A DNA stretch of 64,000 bases. Source: an uncultured Eggerthella sp. (GTDB taxonomy: Bacteria > Actinomycetota > Coriobacteriia > Coriobacteriales > Eggerthellaceae). Shown one piece after another: positions 29,553 through 39,059 of this stretch. The notes below the pieces were generated by a model. That model was given only the letters and a program-made list of their open reading frames with translations. It did no database searches and was not told where the DNA came from. Position numbers and translations under genes: made by a program. The DNA is taken from positions 1 to 64,000 of the forward strand of contig CABQIW010000003.1 of assembly GCA_902464295.1 (NCBI GenBank), in the 5' to 3' direction. The number at the start of each line of letters is the position of its first letter. Within the stretch, counting starts at the first letter, position 1.

Positions 29553-30968
29553 ATGAATGAAGCGAAAAAACCTCTTCTTGATGAAGGCGGCAAATCCATT
29601 GTCGCGGTAATGGCAGCGTTGCTGGTGGCTATCTTCGCATTCCAGCTCAATGCTTCGATGCTCTCTCCAGCGCTCGTTGCTATGCAGAACGAGCTTTCCA
29701 CTACAGCGGTCGAGATCGGCAACACGCAAACGGTGTTCTTCACGGCAGCAGCACTCTTTTCGCTGTTCCTTCCGCGTCTTGCTGACCTGAAAGGCCGCCG
29801 CAAAGTGCTGTGCGGCATGCTCTTGGTCACGGGCATCGGATGCGTGATCAGTGCGCTCGCGCCGAATGTTGAAGTGCTCATGATCGGTCGTGTTCTGCAG
29901 GGCGTTGCTGGTCCGGTAGTACCGTTGTGCCTGATCATGCTCCACCAGCGCGTGACCGAAGACGCACGGTATGCCCGCCTGATGGCGATCCTCACGTCAG
30001 TGAATGGCGGCATCGCGGGCGTCGATGCGATTCTAGGTGGCTGGCTTGCTGGCAACTTCGGCTTCCGTTCGGTGTTCGTCGTGATGGCCGCGGTTGCGGC
30101 TCTTGCGGTCGTTCTCGTGTTCGCGCTCACGCAGGAGAGCACCGCCGAAGAAACGCCTAAGATGGACTGGGCTGGCGTGGTCACGCTCGGCATCGCATTC
30201 TTGGCAATCTATCTTGCGATCGATGAAGTTGGTGCTCTTGCAGCAGCGAACTGGGGATTGGTTGCCATTCTCGTTGTTATTGCGATCGTGTTCTTCGTGA
30301 TATTTTGGAACATCGAATCGCGCAAGAAGGATCCGATGGTAACCACCCACTACCTCAAACAACGCAGGACCTGGGGTTTATTGCTCACTACGCTCCTCAC
30401 CATGACCGGCGTGTTCGCCATCATGAATGGTGTAGTGCCGGCGATCGCGCAAGATCCTGTTATGGGCGTTGATATGAAACCCGACATGGTTTCGTTCGCA
30501 ACGCTCACGCCCTATGCGCTGCTCGGTCTGTGCTTCGGCCCGGTTGCTGGCGTGCTCGCGAGCAAGTTCGGATATCGCAGCGTGCTGCGTGCAGGCCTCA
30601 TCGTGAGCATCGCTGGCGTGCTCTTCGGCATATTCCTTTCGAACAATGCGAGCATTCCTTCGCTCGTCATCATCTCGGTGGTCTTGGGTATCGCGTATGC
30701 TGGTACGGCGAACATCATGCTGAACGGATTGGGAATCGTTCTCTCTCCCGAAGATAATCCTGGTTATCTTCCAGGCATGAATGCAGGTGCTTTCAACTTG
30801 GGCGCCGGCCTTTCGTTCGCTGTCCTCTATGCGGTCATGGATGCTTTTGCAATGAACGGGGCACAGATCGGCTATTCTGCAGCAATGATCGCCGCAGCAG
30901 TGTTGCTCGGTGCGGCATTGCTCGTTTCGCTCTTCATCCCGAAACCTTCCGATGCCGACAACAGCTAG
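29553..30968 (+). CDS. Major facilitator superfamily transporter
   Basis: A 471-residue, multi-span membrane protein. The loop-2 motif of the family is visible as RLADLKGRRKVL, and the length and helix count (12 to 14) suit the drug:proton antiporter-like MFS branch. Its place between nucleoside hydrolase and ribokinase suggests a nucleoside or ribose uptake role, which is inference from context only. The start lies four bases after the stop of the hydrolase gene; TTG 29541 in the same frame is an alternative. Confidence 0.85.
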   Translation: MNEAKKPLLDEGGKSIVAVMAALLVAIFAFQLNASMLSPALVAMQNELSTTAVEIGNTQTVFFTAAALFSLFLPRLADLKGRRKVLCGMLLVTGIGCVISALAPNVEVLMIGRVLQGVAGPVVPLCLIMLHQRVTEDARYARLMAILTSVNGGIAGVDAILGGWLAGNFGFRSVFVVMAAVAALAVVLVFALTQESTAEETPKMDWAGVVTLGIAFLAIYLAIDEVGALAAANWGLVAILVVIAIVFFVIFWNIESRKKDPMVTTHYLKQRRTWGLLLTTLLTMTGVFAIMNGVVPAIAQDPVMGVDMKPDMVSFATLTPYALLGLCFGPVAGVLASKFGYRSVLRAGLIVSIAGVLFGIFLSNNASIPSLVIISVVLGIAYAGTANIMLNGLGIVLSPEDNPGYLPGMNAGAFNLGAGLSFAVLYAVMDAFAMNGAQIGYSAAMIAAAVLLGAALLVSLFIPKPSDADNS

Positions 30969-30981
30969 GTGGTGTGATTCC

Positions 30982-31893
30982 ATGAGCAAGGTGATCGTAT
31001 TCGGCAGCTTGAATATGGACCTTTCTATCGAAAGTGACCATATGCCTCAACTTGGTGAAACCATCATGGGGCGCCGTTTCATCATAAACCCTGGTGGCAA
31101 GGGGGCGAATCAAGCCGTTGCGGCCGCGAAGCTGGGAGCGGACGTAGTGATGCTAGGCGCGGTGGGTCTCGATCCTTTCGGCGACCAGATGATCGCGACG
31201 CTCGTCGAACAAGGGGTGCGCTGCGATCTTATCGAGCGCGTGGATGCTCACCCAACGGGCGTTGCTGTTATCACGCGTGTTGCGGGAGACAACTTCATCA
31301 CCATCGATCCCGGCGCCAACCTTTCAGGCGATCTAACCTATGTTGAACAGGTGCTCAAGGAAGAAGCCCAGCCAAACGATGTATTCCTGTGCCAGCTCGA
31401 GTGCGATTTCGATACGACGATGGATGCTATTCGATCCGCGCACGAATACGGGATGTACACTGTCTTGAATCCTGCTCCTGCGCGCGCCTTGCCAGAATGG
31501 GTGTATGAACATATCGATCTGGTGGTGGTCAACGAGAGCGAATGCGAGATCCTTACCGGTATCTATCCCATCACTCACGACGATCTCGTAAATGCTATGG
31601 ATATACTGTGCGCTCGCGGGGTGGGTGCAGTAGCTATCACGCTGGGAGCGCGCGGCTCGATCGTGCGCGTTCGTGGCAAAGACTACGAAATGATCGCTCC
31701 TTGCGTGAATGCGATCGATACTACGTGTGCAGGGGATACCTATATCGGTGCTCTTGTTGCAGGGTATGCGCGTGGCGCGTGTCTCGACGAAACGCTCGCA
31801 CTTGCCACAGAGGCTTCCGCGCTGGCAACCACCCGCATCGGCGCCCAACAATCGATTCCACTCCTTGTCGAAGTGGATGGCTCAGAGGTCTAA
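30982..31893 (+). CDS. rbsK: Ribokinase
   Basis: Phosphorylates ribose to ribose 5-phosphate. The 303-residue PfkB-fold kinase has the N-terminal signature GGKGANQAVAAAKLGA and the C-terminal signature DTTCAGDTYIGALVAGYA with the catalytic Asp in AGD. I start at ATG 30982 (MSKVIVFGSLNMDL), as the longer frame overlaps the MFS gene. With the upstream hydrolase and transporter it completes a route from imported nucleoside to ribose 5-phosphate. Confidence 0.9.
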   Translation: MSKVIVFGSLNMDLSIESDHMPQLGETIMGRRFIINPGGKGANQAVAAAKLGADVVMLGAVGLDPFGDQMIATLVEQGVRCDLIERVDAHPTGVAVITRVAGDNFITIDPGANLSGDLTYVEQVLKEEAQPNDVFLCQLECDFDTTMDAIRSAHEYGMYTVLNPAPARALPEWVYEHIDLVVVNESECEILTGIYPITHDDLVNAMDILCARGVGAVAITLGARGSIVRVRGKDYEMIAPCVNAIDTTCAGDTYIGALVAGYARGACLDETLALATEASALATTRIGAQQSIPLLVEVDGSEV

Positions 31894-31949
31894 GGCAAAG
31901 AGCACAGTATCTGGTCAAGAGCAACTATTCATCCTCTTCGGTTCTCCGA

Positions 31950-31982
31950 GAAACGGTCGAGATGTTTCGGCCGTTTCTTTTA
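31950..31982 (+). terminator. Intrinsic terminator after rbsK
   Basis: GAAACGGTCGA (31950-31960) pairs with TCGGCCGTTTC (31967-31977) with one G-U pair, followed by TTTTAT. It ends the nucleoside operon. Confidence 0.85.
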
Positions 31983-32092
31983 TATCGACCCATCCAGTGG
32001 GGAGTTTGTTGCGCCACCGTGTACTTGGCTTATATCCGCAGACGAGAATGATAAACTTTAAAGATGTTTTGAATCGAGGATAGGATCGTTCT

Positions 32093-32563
32093 ATGACCTG
32101 TAGTGCAACACAACCCGTTATCGGTATCATCATGGGCTCCGAATCAGATATGCCCGTTATGGATGCCTGCATGAAACAGCTCGATGAATTTGGCGTGCCT
32201 TATGAGGTGAAGATCGCGAGCGCTCATCGTAAACCTGCCGAAGTGCATGAATGGGCCTCGACCGCCATCGATCGCGGCATTCGCGTGATCATCGCAGCAG
32301 CAGGTAAAGCAGCACATCTCGGTGGTGTCGTTGCAGCATACACCCCTGCACCAGTTATCGCGGTCCCCATGAAGACGAGCGATCTGGGCGGATTGGACTC
32401 GCTGCTCTCCATGGTGCAGATGCCAAGTGGTGTGCCCATTGCGTGCGTGGCGATCAATGGCGCGAAGAATGCGGCTATCCTGGCTGTTCAGATGATGGGT
32501 ACGGGCTGCGAAGGCGCGCGTCAGAAGATCATCGACCTCAAAGCAGAGATGGCAAACGCCTAA
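32093..32563 (+). CDS. purE: N5-carboxyaminoimidazole ribonucleotide mutase
   Basis: Catalyses the CAIR-forming step of purine synthesis. The 156-residue size and the motifs MGSESDMPVM, SAHRKP and AAGKAAHLGGVVAAYT fit the family; class (I or II) is not certain without alignment, and no purK lies next to it. It stands between two terminator/promoter gaps as a single gene. Confidence 0.93.
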   Translation: MTCSATQPVIGIIMGSESDMPVMDACMKQLDEFGVPYEVKIASAHRKPAEVHEWASTAIDRGIRVIIAAAGKAAHLGGVVAAYTPAPVIAVPMKTSDLGGLDSLLSMVQMPSGVPIACVAINGAKNAAILAVQMMGTGCEGARQKIIDLKAEMANA

Positions 32564-32644
32564 CGCGAAACGTTTGGTGCGCTAGGCAGCCTTTTGACAG
32601 TACGTTCCTTTGCATAAATCAAGTGACAAGAAAACGAGGTAGTT

Positions 32645-34633
32645 GTGACCAAATCTTTTTTGATGGGTAATCAAGCATTTGCCCACGCTGCCCTTGAAGC
32701 TGGCGTGCGCGTATGCGCAGGGTACCCAGGTACGCCGTCATCCGAGGTTATTGAAACCGTCGCGAAGTTACGCGATGCAGGATCGGCCCATGCCGTGTAT
32801 GTCGAGTGGTCTACCAATGAAAAAGCCGCTCTTGAAATGTTGGCAGGGGCTGCGCTGTGTGGAGCACGTACGCTCTTCACTGCCAAACAGGTTGGACTCA
32901 ATGTGGCAAGCGATCCGCTCATGTCGCTCAACTATATTGGCGTTGAGGGTGGCACGGTGTTGCTCGTTGCCGACGACCCAGGCCCGATCTCTTCGCAAAC
33001 TGAACAGGATACACGTCGATTTGCCTCCTTTGCGAAGGTTCCCGTATTCGATCCAGCAACGCCTGAACAAGGCTGTGCGATGATCGCAGCTGCCTACGAT
33101 CTCTCTGAAAAATATCATACGCCGGTGATCTTCCGTCCTTCCACGCGTATCTGTCACGCATCAACCTTCGTGGAAGTGGCTGATGAGACCCATGCGCGCG
33201 AACCAGAAGGCTTCGAACATGACCCCAGCAAATGGGTCATCTTCCCTGGGCGTTCGTATCGCGGTCACGGTGAGATCAACGAGCGTTTGCCGAAGATCGC
33301 AGCCGAATTCAGCACTTCTCCGTTTAATCCGTGGCGAGAAGTTGCCGGCACTGATGAAGGCGCGAAGATCGGCATCATTGCAGGTGGCGTATCGTACTCT
33401 TACGCCGAAGAAGCGCTCGCCCAGATTGAAGATGCGGTAGAAGCAACCGGCGCGCTTTCGCCGAGCTATCGTCTCATGCAGGTGGGCACTCCCTATCCGT
33501 TCCCTGAGGCAGCTGTTGCAGCGTTCGCTGAAGGCCTCGATCGCATCATCGTGTTCGAAGAGCTCGATCATGTGATCGAAGACGAGATGCTCAAGCTCTG
33601 TGGCAAGCTGCATGCGGGATTCGAGGTACAGGGTAAGCTCACGGGCGCTACCACTACGCGCGGCGAAAACACGGTCGACGCGATCCGCGGACAGATCCAG
33701 GAATTCTTCGATCTCGATCTTCCCGCTGCCGCCGAGCGCACAGTCGAATTCAGCGACCCGATACCCGAGCGCCCCGCGGTCCTGTGCGCAGGATGCCCTC
33801 ATCGCGGTGCGTTCTATGCCGTGAAGAAGGCGCTCGGTCGCAGGCGCGAAGCGGTGATGTGCGGCGATATCGGCTGCTACACGCTCGGCAATGCTGCGCC
33901 GCTCAATGCAGTCGATACCTGTCTCGACATGGGCGCGGGCATCACGATGGCGCAAGGCTTCAATGTGATCGAGCCTGATAAGAAGGCGATCGCGTTCGTG
34001 GGCGATTCCACGTTCTTCGCTTCCGGGATGACCGGCGTGGCCAACGCGGTTTACAACAAGCATGACATCACCATCGTGGTGCTCGATAACGCGACCACTG
34101 CGATGACCGGCTCGCAGCCTCATCCGGGCACGGGCGCAACGCTCATGGGCGGGTTCAGTGCGCCGATCTCGATCAAAGAAGTGCTCAGCGCACTTGGCGT
34201 GAAGAAGATCACGAAGGCCAATCCGCTGTTCGCTGATAAAGCTATCGAGGCAGCGCGCAATGCGATCGACTACGATGGTCCTTCGGCGGTCATCTACGAA
34301 TCGCCTTGCACGAAGCTCACTAAGGCAAAGCCGCCCGTTTACTTCATCGCGAATGCGTGCGCAGGTTGTCGCAAATGCGTTACCACCATCGGTTGCCCTG
34401 CGTTGGGGTGGAGTGAAGTTGGCCATTCGATCGTGATCAACCGTGCGATGTGCGTTGGGTGCGGCCTTTGCACGGATATCTGCGAATACGGTGCCATCAC
34501 CTGCCCCACTCGAAAACGAGTACGGCCTGCACTGCCGCCGCGTTCGCAACGATTGCATGCGGAAGATGGATCGCTCAGTCGATTCCCCACGCCACAAGAA
34601 TTGGCTGAGATCGAAGGAGGTAGCGATGATTAA
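32645..34633 (+). CDS. iorA: Indolepyruvate ferredoxin oxidoreductase, alpha subunit
   Basis: With IorB oxidises aryl pyruvates (from Trp, Phe, Tyr) to aryl-acetyl-CoA and reduces ferredoxin; oxygen-sensitive, cytoplasmic. The 662-residue protein has the pyruvate-binding N-terminal domain, the CAGCPH motif, the thiamine diphosphate site (GDSTFFASGMTGV...NATTAMTG) and a C-terminal two-cluster ferredoxin domain: CAGCRKCVTTIGC and CVGCGLCTDIC. It starts with GTG 32645 after GAGGT. A TTGACA at 32594-32599 is a possible -35. It overlaps iorB by eight bases. Confidence 0.95.
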   Translation: MTKSFLMGNQAFAHAALEAGVRVCAGYPGTPSSEVIETVAKLRDAGSAHAVYVEWSTNEKAALEMLAGAALCGARTLFTAKQVGLNVASDPLMSLNYIGVEGGTVLLVADDPGPISSQTEQDTRRFASFAKVPVFDPATPEQGCAMIAAAYDLSEKYHTPVIFRPSTRICHASTFVEVADETHAREPEGFEHDPSKWVIFPGRSYRGHGEINERLPKIAAEFSTSPFNPWREVAGTDEGAKIGIIAGGVSYSYAEEALAQIEDAVEATGALSPSYRLMQVGTPYPFPEAAVAAFAEGLDRIIVFEELDHVIEDEMLKLCGKLHAGFEVQGKLTGATTTRGENTVDAIRGQIQEFFDLDLPAAAERTVEFSDPIPERPAVLCAGCPHRGAFYAVKKALGRRREAVMCGDIGCYTLGNAAPLNAVDTCLDMGAGITMAQGFNVIEPDKKAIAFVGDSTFFASGMTGVANAVYNKHDITIVVLDNATTAMTGSQPHPGTGATLMGGFSAPISIKEVLSALGVKKITKANPLFADKAIEAARNAIDYDGPSAVIYESPCTKLTKAKPPVYFIANACAGCRKCVTTIGCPALGWSEVGHSIVINRAMCVGCGLCTDICEYGAITCPTRKRVRPALPPRSQRLHAEDGSLSRFPTPQELAEIEGGSDD

Positions 34634-35252
34634 CGTTTCTATCGCCGGAATCGGCGGACAGGGAAGCGTGCTCGCTGCACGTATCTTGGCGCAAGCTGCA
34701 GAAGCGAAAGGCTGGCAAGTGCGCAGCGCGGAAACTATCGGCATGGCACAGCGCGGCGGAGACGTTATGTCTCACGTGCGCATGGGAAATGCCGGCGAAG
34801 AGGTCTTTTCTCCTCTTCCTGCGAAAGGAACCGTGGATGTTTTGATCGCGCTCGAACCAGGCGAAGCTGCCCGTGCGCTTCCGTATCTTAAAGAGAATGG
34901 CCTGCTCGTGGTCGCTTCAACGGGTATTCCGCCTGTGATGGCGAATTTCAAGCGACAGACCTATGACCCGCAGCACCTGATCGATGATATGCAGGTTGCA
35001 GGTGTGAAGATGGTCGTGGTTGATGATGCCGAGCTCGTGCATCGCTTAGGTGAACCGAAAGCGCTCAACGTGATGATGCTCGCTTATGCCATCATCGCGG
35101 TGAACAAGCGGCAAGATTGCGTGGATAATGCGCTACGCGGTGCGATCACGCTCGAAGATATCGAAGCGGCCATTCCGCTGTGTGTGAAGCGCAAGCTCGT
35201 TTCCGTGAACGAAAAGGCGATCAAGGTAGTTCAGCAAGTCGCGCGGATGTAA
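34626..35252 (+). CDS. iorB: Indolepyruvate ferredoxin oxidoreductase, beta subunit
   Basis: The 208-residue gamma-type domain partner of IorA, with the family start VSIAGIGGQGSVLAARIL and the segment ETIGMAQRGGDVMSHVRMG. ATG 34626 lies inside the end of iorA, preceded by GAAGGAGG, so translation is coupled. The frame is open 61 codons further up, but that part lies inside iorA and is not protein-like. Confidence 0.94.
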   Translation: MINVSIAGIGGQGSVLAARILAQAAEAKGWQVRSAETIGMAQRGGDVMSHVRMGNAGEEVFSPLPAKGTVDVLIALEPGEAARALPYLKENGLLVVASTGIPPVMANFKRQTYDPQHLIDDMQVAGVKMVVVDDAELVHRLGEPKALNVMMLAYAIIAVNKRQDCVDNALRGAITLEDIEAAIPLCVKRKLVSVNEKAIKVVQQVARM

Positions 35253-35405
35253 CTGGTTCGCAGGTTGCGCGCCTCTGTTCGTTAGCTGATCACCCTTTGC
35301 AACAGGTGTGAAACACAGTGCAGGGTCCAGAGGATTACAATACGAAACGGAAGCGACCGATGCTTGATGCATCATGCGATCTAGGCAAATCAAGAAGGGT
35401 TGAGG

Positions 35406-36641
35406 ATGGAACTTAAAGAAGAGCAGTTTGCAGTCTTAAAAGAGCAGTTCAAAACGTTGAAGGATCGCTCGCCGTTTTACGCGAAGAAGTTCGAGGGCAT
35501 CGATTTAGGCGATGTGCAAACCCAGGCCGATTTCGAAGCGCTGCCATTTTCGGAAAAGGCGGACCTGCGCGATGCGTATCCGTTAGGGCTCGCCGCTGTT
35601 CCTGAGAGCGAGATCGTGCGCATCCATTCTTCGTCTGGTACGACGGGCACGCCGGTCATCATCCCTTACACCCAGCAGGACGTGATCGATTGGGCGGTCC
35701 AATTCGCACGGTGCTATGAGATGGCGGGCATCACGAAAGATGATCGCATCCAGATCACACCTGGTTACGGATTATGGACGGCGGGTATCGGTTTCCAGTT
35801 AGGTGCCGAACGCCTTGGTGCGATGGCGGTTCCCATGGGGCCGGGCAATACCGATAAGCAGATCCGCTTCATGAAGGACATGCAATCGACTGTTCTTTGT
35901 GCGACCAGTTCTTATGCGTTGCTTTTGGCCGAAGAGATCGCCAAGCGTGGTGTGCGCGATGAGCTGAATCTTAAGCGCGCGGTCATCGGATCCGAGCGTT
36001 GGGGTCACAAGATGCGTCAGCGTATCGCCAATGAACTGGGTGTGAAGATCTACGATATTTACGGCCTTACGGAAATATATGGTCCTGGCATCGGTGTTTC
36101 GTGTGATTACGAATGCGGCATGCATGTTTGGGATGACTATTGCTACTTCGAGATCGTGGACCCCAAGACGGGCGAAGTGCTCCCTGATGGAGAGATCGGT
36201 GAGCTTGTTATCACCACGCTGCGCAAAGAAGGTGCTCCGCTCGTACGTTATCGCACGCATGATCTTTCGCGCATCATTCCTGGTGAGTGTGAATGCGGCT
36301 CTCCGTTCCCGCGCATTGATACGCTCATTGGGCGCACGGACGATATGGTGAAGGTGAAGGGTGTGAACATCTTCCCTGCCCAGATCGAAGAAATCATCAA
36401 GTTCACCGATGGTGCTTCCTCGGAATACCAGGTCATGATCGACCATCTTGAAGGCAAGGACATCATGACGGTATTTTTCGAGACGGATGTTGAAGGCGAT
36501 GCACGCGAGCAGATCGAACGCAACATGGAGTCGATCTTCAAGGGCAAGTTGGGCATGACGCCGAATGCAAAAGCAGTGGCAATTGGCGAACTGCCCCGTT
36601 CCGAGAAGAAGACGCAGCGCATTTTTGACAATCGCTACTAA
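35406..36641 (+). CDS. paaK: Phenylacetate-CoA ligase
   Basis: An adenylate-forming enzyme that joins phenylacetate (or an aryl acetate) to CoA. The 411-residue protein has the AMP-binding motif SSSGTTGTP near residue 78, YGLTEIYGPG, the hinge DDMVKVKGVNIFPAQIEE and the late catalytic Lys region (RSEKKTQRI). It follows iorAB, an arrangement common in anaerobes that degrade aromatic amino acids; whether the ligase runs forward or helps conserve energy in reverse is not known. ATG 35406 follows AAGGG. Confidence 0.93.
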   Translation: MELKEEQFAVLKEQFKTLKDRSPFYAKKFEGIDLGDVQTQADFEALPFSEKADLRDAYPLGLAAVPESEIVRIHSSSGTTGTPVIIPYTQQDVIDWAVQFARCYEMAGITKDDRIQITPGYGLWTAGIGFQLGAERLGAMAVPMGPGNTDKQIRFMKDMQSTVLCATSSYALLLAEEIAKRGVRDELNLKRAVIGSERWGHKMRQRIANELGVKIYDIYGLTEIYGPGIGVSCDYECGMHVWDDYCYFEIVDPKTGEVLPDGEIGELVITTLRKEGAPLVRYRTHDLSRIIPGECECGSPFPRIDTLIGRTDDMVKVKGVNIFPAQIEEIIKFTDGASSEYQVMIDHLEGKDIMTVFFETDVEGDAREQIERNMESIFKGKLGMTPNAKAVAIGELPRSEKKTQRIFDNRY

Positions 36642-36785
36642 TATATAAGGGCGCTTCATTTGAAGGCCGTTCGCTTGCGGGCGAGATGCATTCGCTCTAG
36701 TACCGCCTGCGCCGATTCGACCACTTTTTGGGGGCGGCATTCAACTTGCCGCCCTATAAGCGCTCTGTTGTGGTAAAGTGCTGCC
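36642..36785 (+). other. Gap with hairpin and extended -10
   Basis: GGGCGGCA (about 36732-36739) and TGCCGCCC form an 8-bp stem without a T-run. TGG-TAAAGT (36771-36779) is an extended -10 ending six bases before ATG 36786. No gene is seen. Confidence 0.4.
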
Positions 36786-36986
36786 ATGGTTTTTTCAGGA
36801 ATGCATACCCAAAGCGCGGCGATCCGTGCCCAGCACTGGGCACAGGGCTCGAACGATGTTTGCGCGATCATGTCGGAGCACTTGGCACAGTGTTCCGAAA
36901 GCGATCGTGCGGTCATGTCCGAGCATCTTGCTCAGGGCTCGATCTGCATTCTCTGCACCCCACCTCTCTACTTTCACTATAGATAA
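36786..36986 (+). CDS. Small ORF of three 15-residue repeats (uncertain)
   Basis: A 66-codon frame whose middle is three tandem 15-residue units: AIRAQHWAQGSNDVC, AIMSEHLAQCSESDR, AVMSEHLAQGSICIL (nucleotides 36819-36953, 45 bp each). The unit pattern is A-[IV]-x-x-[EQ]-H-[LW]-A-Q-[GC]-S. An extended -10 six bases before the ATG and a terminator starting at the stop codon suggest a real, short transcription unit, possibly leaderless. There is no ribosome-binding site. It could equally be a non-coding repeat or RNA. I recognise no family. Confidence 0.35.
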   Translation: MVFSGMHTQSAAIRAQHWAQGSNDVCAIMSEHLAQCSESDRAVMSEHLAQGSICILCTPPLYFHYR

Positions 36987-37016
36987 GCACACGGATCTCG
37001 ATCCGGTGCTTTTTTT
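36986..37016 (+). terminator. Intrinsic terminator after the repeat ORF
   Basis: AGCAC-a-CGGATC pairs with GATCCG-GTGCT with a one-base bulge and a 2-base loop, followed by seven T. It starts at the stop codon of the repeat ORF. Confidence 0.85.
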
Positions 37017-37130
37017 ATGCGCTCGATCGGGTCGTTGTTGTTCGTCTTGGTGTGCGAAGAGAGGAAACGCGCGGGTATACCGTCCTGAGAAAACTGACGT
37101 ATTGGAAAACGAGTGAAAGAAGAGGAGCGC

Positions 37131-38720
37131 ATGTTTCTCAAGATCTTGATCGTGGCGATCTTCGTTGCGGTCACTGTGGCAGTGGGCATCTTCGCCCGCA
37201 AACATTCCAACAGTGTCGATGGCTTCGTGCTCGGTGGGCGAAATGTTGGCCCATGGCTCTCAGCTTTTGCCTTTGGCACGAGTTATTTTTCCGCTGTTGT
37301 ATTCATCGGCTATGCTGGCCAGTTCGGCTGGAAGTACGGCATGTCGGTATTTTGGGTCGGTATCGGTAATGCGGTCATCGGTTCGCTTCTGGCGTGGTGG
37401 GTGCTCGGCCCGCGTACGCGTGAGATGACGCAGCGGCTCAAGGCTACGACCATGCCGGAATTCTTCGGCAAACGCTATAACTCTCGAGCATTGCGCATTG
37501 CCGCTGCAGCGATCATCTTCGTGTTCCTCATTCCGTATACCGCATCCGTCTACAACGGTCTTTCGCGTTTGTTCGGTATGGCTTTCGGGCTGCCGTATGA
37601 ATGGTGCGTGATCGGCATGGCGGTAGTCACCTGTATCTATGTGGTGCTCGGTGGTTATGTAGCCTCGGTTTGGAACGACTTCATCCAGGGTACGATCATG
37701 CTCATCGGTATCATTGCCGTTATCTTCGCGGTGTTGAATGGCCAGGGCGGTATCGCAACGGCTATCGTGAACCTTTCGCAGATCCCGGCAGAGGGAAGCG
37801 CCATGGCAGGACCGTTCACTTCGATGTTCGGCCCCGACGCGCTCAACTTGCTTGGCGTTATCATCCTCACTTCGCTCGGCACGTGGGCGCTCCCGCAGAT
37901 GGTCCAGAAGTTCTACGCCATCAAGACCGGTCCGGCCATCAAGCAGGGCGCCATCATCTCGACGATCTTCGCGCTCGTGGTTGCGGGTGGCTCGTATTTC
38001 TTAGGTGGCTTCGGCCGCTTGTTCGGTGGCGATATCGCCTATGCCGCTAATGGCACGCCTATCTACGACTCGATCGTGCCGACCATGCTCGCTGGACTTC
38101 CCGACATTCTGCTTGGCATCGTGGTGGTGCTCGTGCTCTCCGCATCTATGTCGACGCTTGCTGGCCTTGTGCTCACTTCGTCTTCAACGCTCACGCTCGA
38201 TTTGATCAAAGGCAACATCGTGAAGAAGATGAGCGAGAAGAAGCAAGTGCGTTACATGCGCTTCTTCATCGTGGTGTTCGTGGCTATCTCTGCTGGCATC
38301 GCCCTGGTGCAGTACCATTCGACCATCGTGTTCATCGCGCAGTTGATGGGCTATTCGTGGGGCGCGCTTTCAGGCTCGTTCCTTGGCCCCTTCTTCTGGG
38401 GCTTGTTCTCCGGTCGCATTTCAAAGCCAGCAGTTTGGTGCAGTTTCGCACTGGGCGTTGGCATGACTGTAACCAATATGATCTTCGGCTACATTGCTTC
38501 CCCGATCAATTGTGGCGCGATCACGATGGTGCTCTCTCTTATCCTGGTGCCGATCGTGAGCTTCTTCACCAAGCCCGTGCCGTTTGTGGTGAAACCTCCT
38601 TCGACAGCAGGTGCTATCGACCGCGAATATGTCTACGGCCTTAAGGAGCAGAAGATCATCGACGAACAGCAGAAGCTCCGTGCTGCGCGTGCGACAGAAG
38701 GCTCAGTTCAGGAGGAGTAA
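37131..38720 (+). CDS. Sodium:solute symporter (SSS family)
   Basis: A 529-residue membrane protein with about 13 helices. The family signature is seen in VVLGGYVASVWNDFIQGTIMLIG (about residues 178-200), with the early GGRNVGPWLSAFAFGTSYFSA segment that lines the substrate and sodium site. It resembles the proline/pantothenate-like branch, but the substrate is not certain. ATG 37131 follows GAAGAGGAG. The C-terminal 50 residues are hydrophilic. A terminator follows. Confidence 0.9.
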   Translation: MFLKILIVAIFVAVTVAVGIFARKHSNSVDGFVLGGRNVGPWLSAFAFGTSYFSAVVFIGYAGQFGWKYGMSVFWVGIGNAVIGSLLAWWVLGPRTREMTQRLKATTMPEFFGKRYNSRALRIAAAAIIFVFLIPYTASVYNGLSRLFGMAFGLPYEWCVIGMAVVTCIYVVLGGYVASVWNDFIQGTIMLIGIIAVIFAVLNGQGGIATAIVNLSQIPAEGSAMAGPFTSMFGPDALNLLGVIILTSLGTWALPQMVQKFYAIKTGPAIKQGAIISTIFALVVAGGSYFLGGFGRLFGGDIAYAANGTPIYDSIVPTMLAGLPDILLGIVVVLVLSASMSTLAGLVLTSSSTLTLDLIKGNIVKKMSEKKQVRYMRFFIVVFVAISAGIALVQYHSTIVFIAQLMGYSWGALSGSFLGPFFWGLFSGRISKPAVWCSFALGVGMTVTNMIFGYIASPINCGAITMVLSLILVPIVSFFTKPVPFVVKPPSTAGAIDREYVYGLKEQKIIDEQQKLRAARATEGSVQEE

Positions 38721-38743
38721 GTTAAAAAGACAACTGAAATGCG

Positions 38744-38777
38744 AAAAAAGCGCCTGGAAACTAGCCGGGCGCTTTTT
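38744..38777 (+). terminator. Intrinsic terminator after the symporter gene
   Basis: AAAAGCGCC (38746-38754) pairs with GGCGCTTTT (38768-38776), preceded by A and followed by T, so it may act in both directions. Confidence 0.85.
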
Positions 38778-39059
38778 CGTTAGCTTTGCAGGTGAAGAAG
38801 TGTTTTTCTGTGTGCATGTTTGCGGCACTATAGGATTTTGCTAAGGCGAGCATAGCTTCGAAGGACACGGAAAGATGTGTTCTGTCCTTGTGCGTGCAGC
38901 ACGACTGCGCACATGAGGTTACGACATGCTAGCTTCGCTGTGTTCGCGCTCGAGCAAGCAAGGGGTGCTGTCGCGTTTGAGCAAGGAGGACTAGGCATAC
39001 GAGCGTTCAAGCAATGCACATGCATGCAATGCGATAGAAGGCTAGCACGCAAAAATACG
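38778..39059. other. Gene-free gap
   Basis: Frames on both strands run through here but have poor codon use and no ribosome-binding sites. I see no RNA or repeat. Confidence 0.45.
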
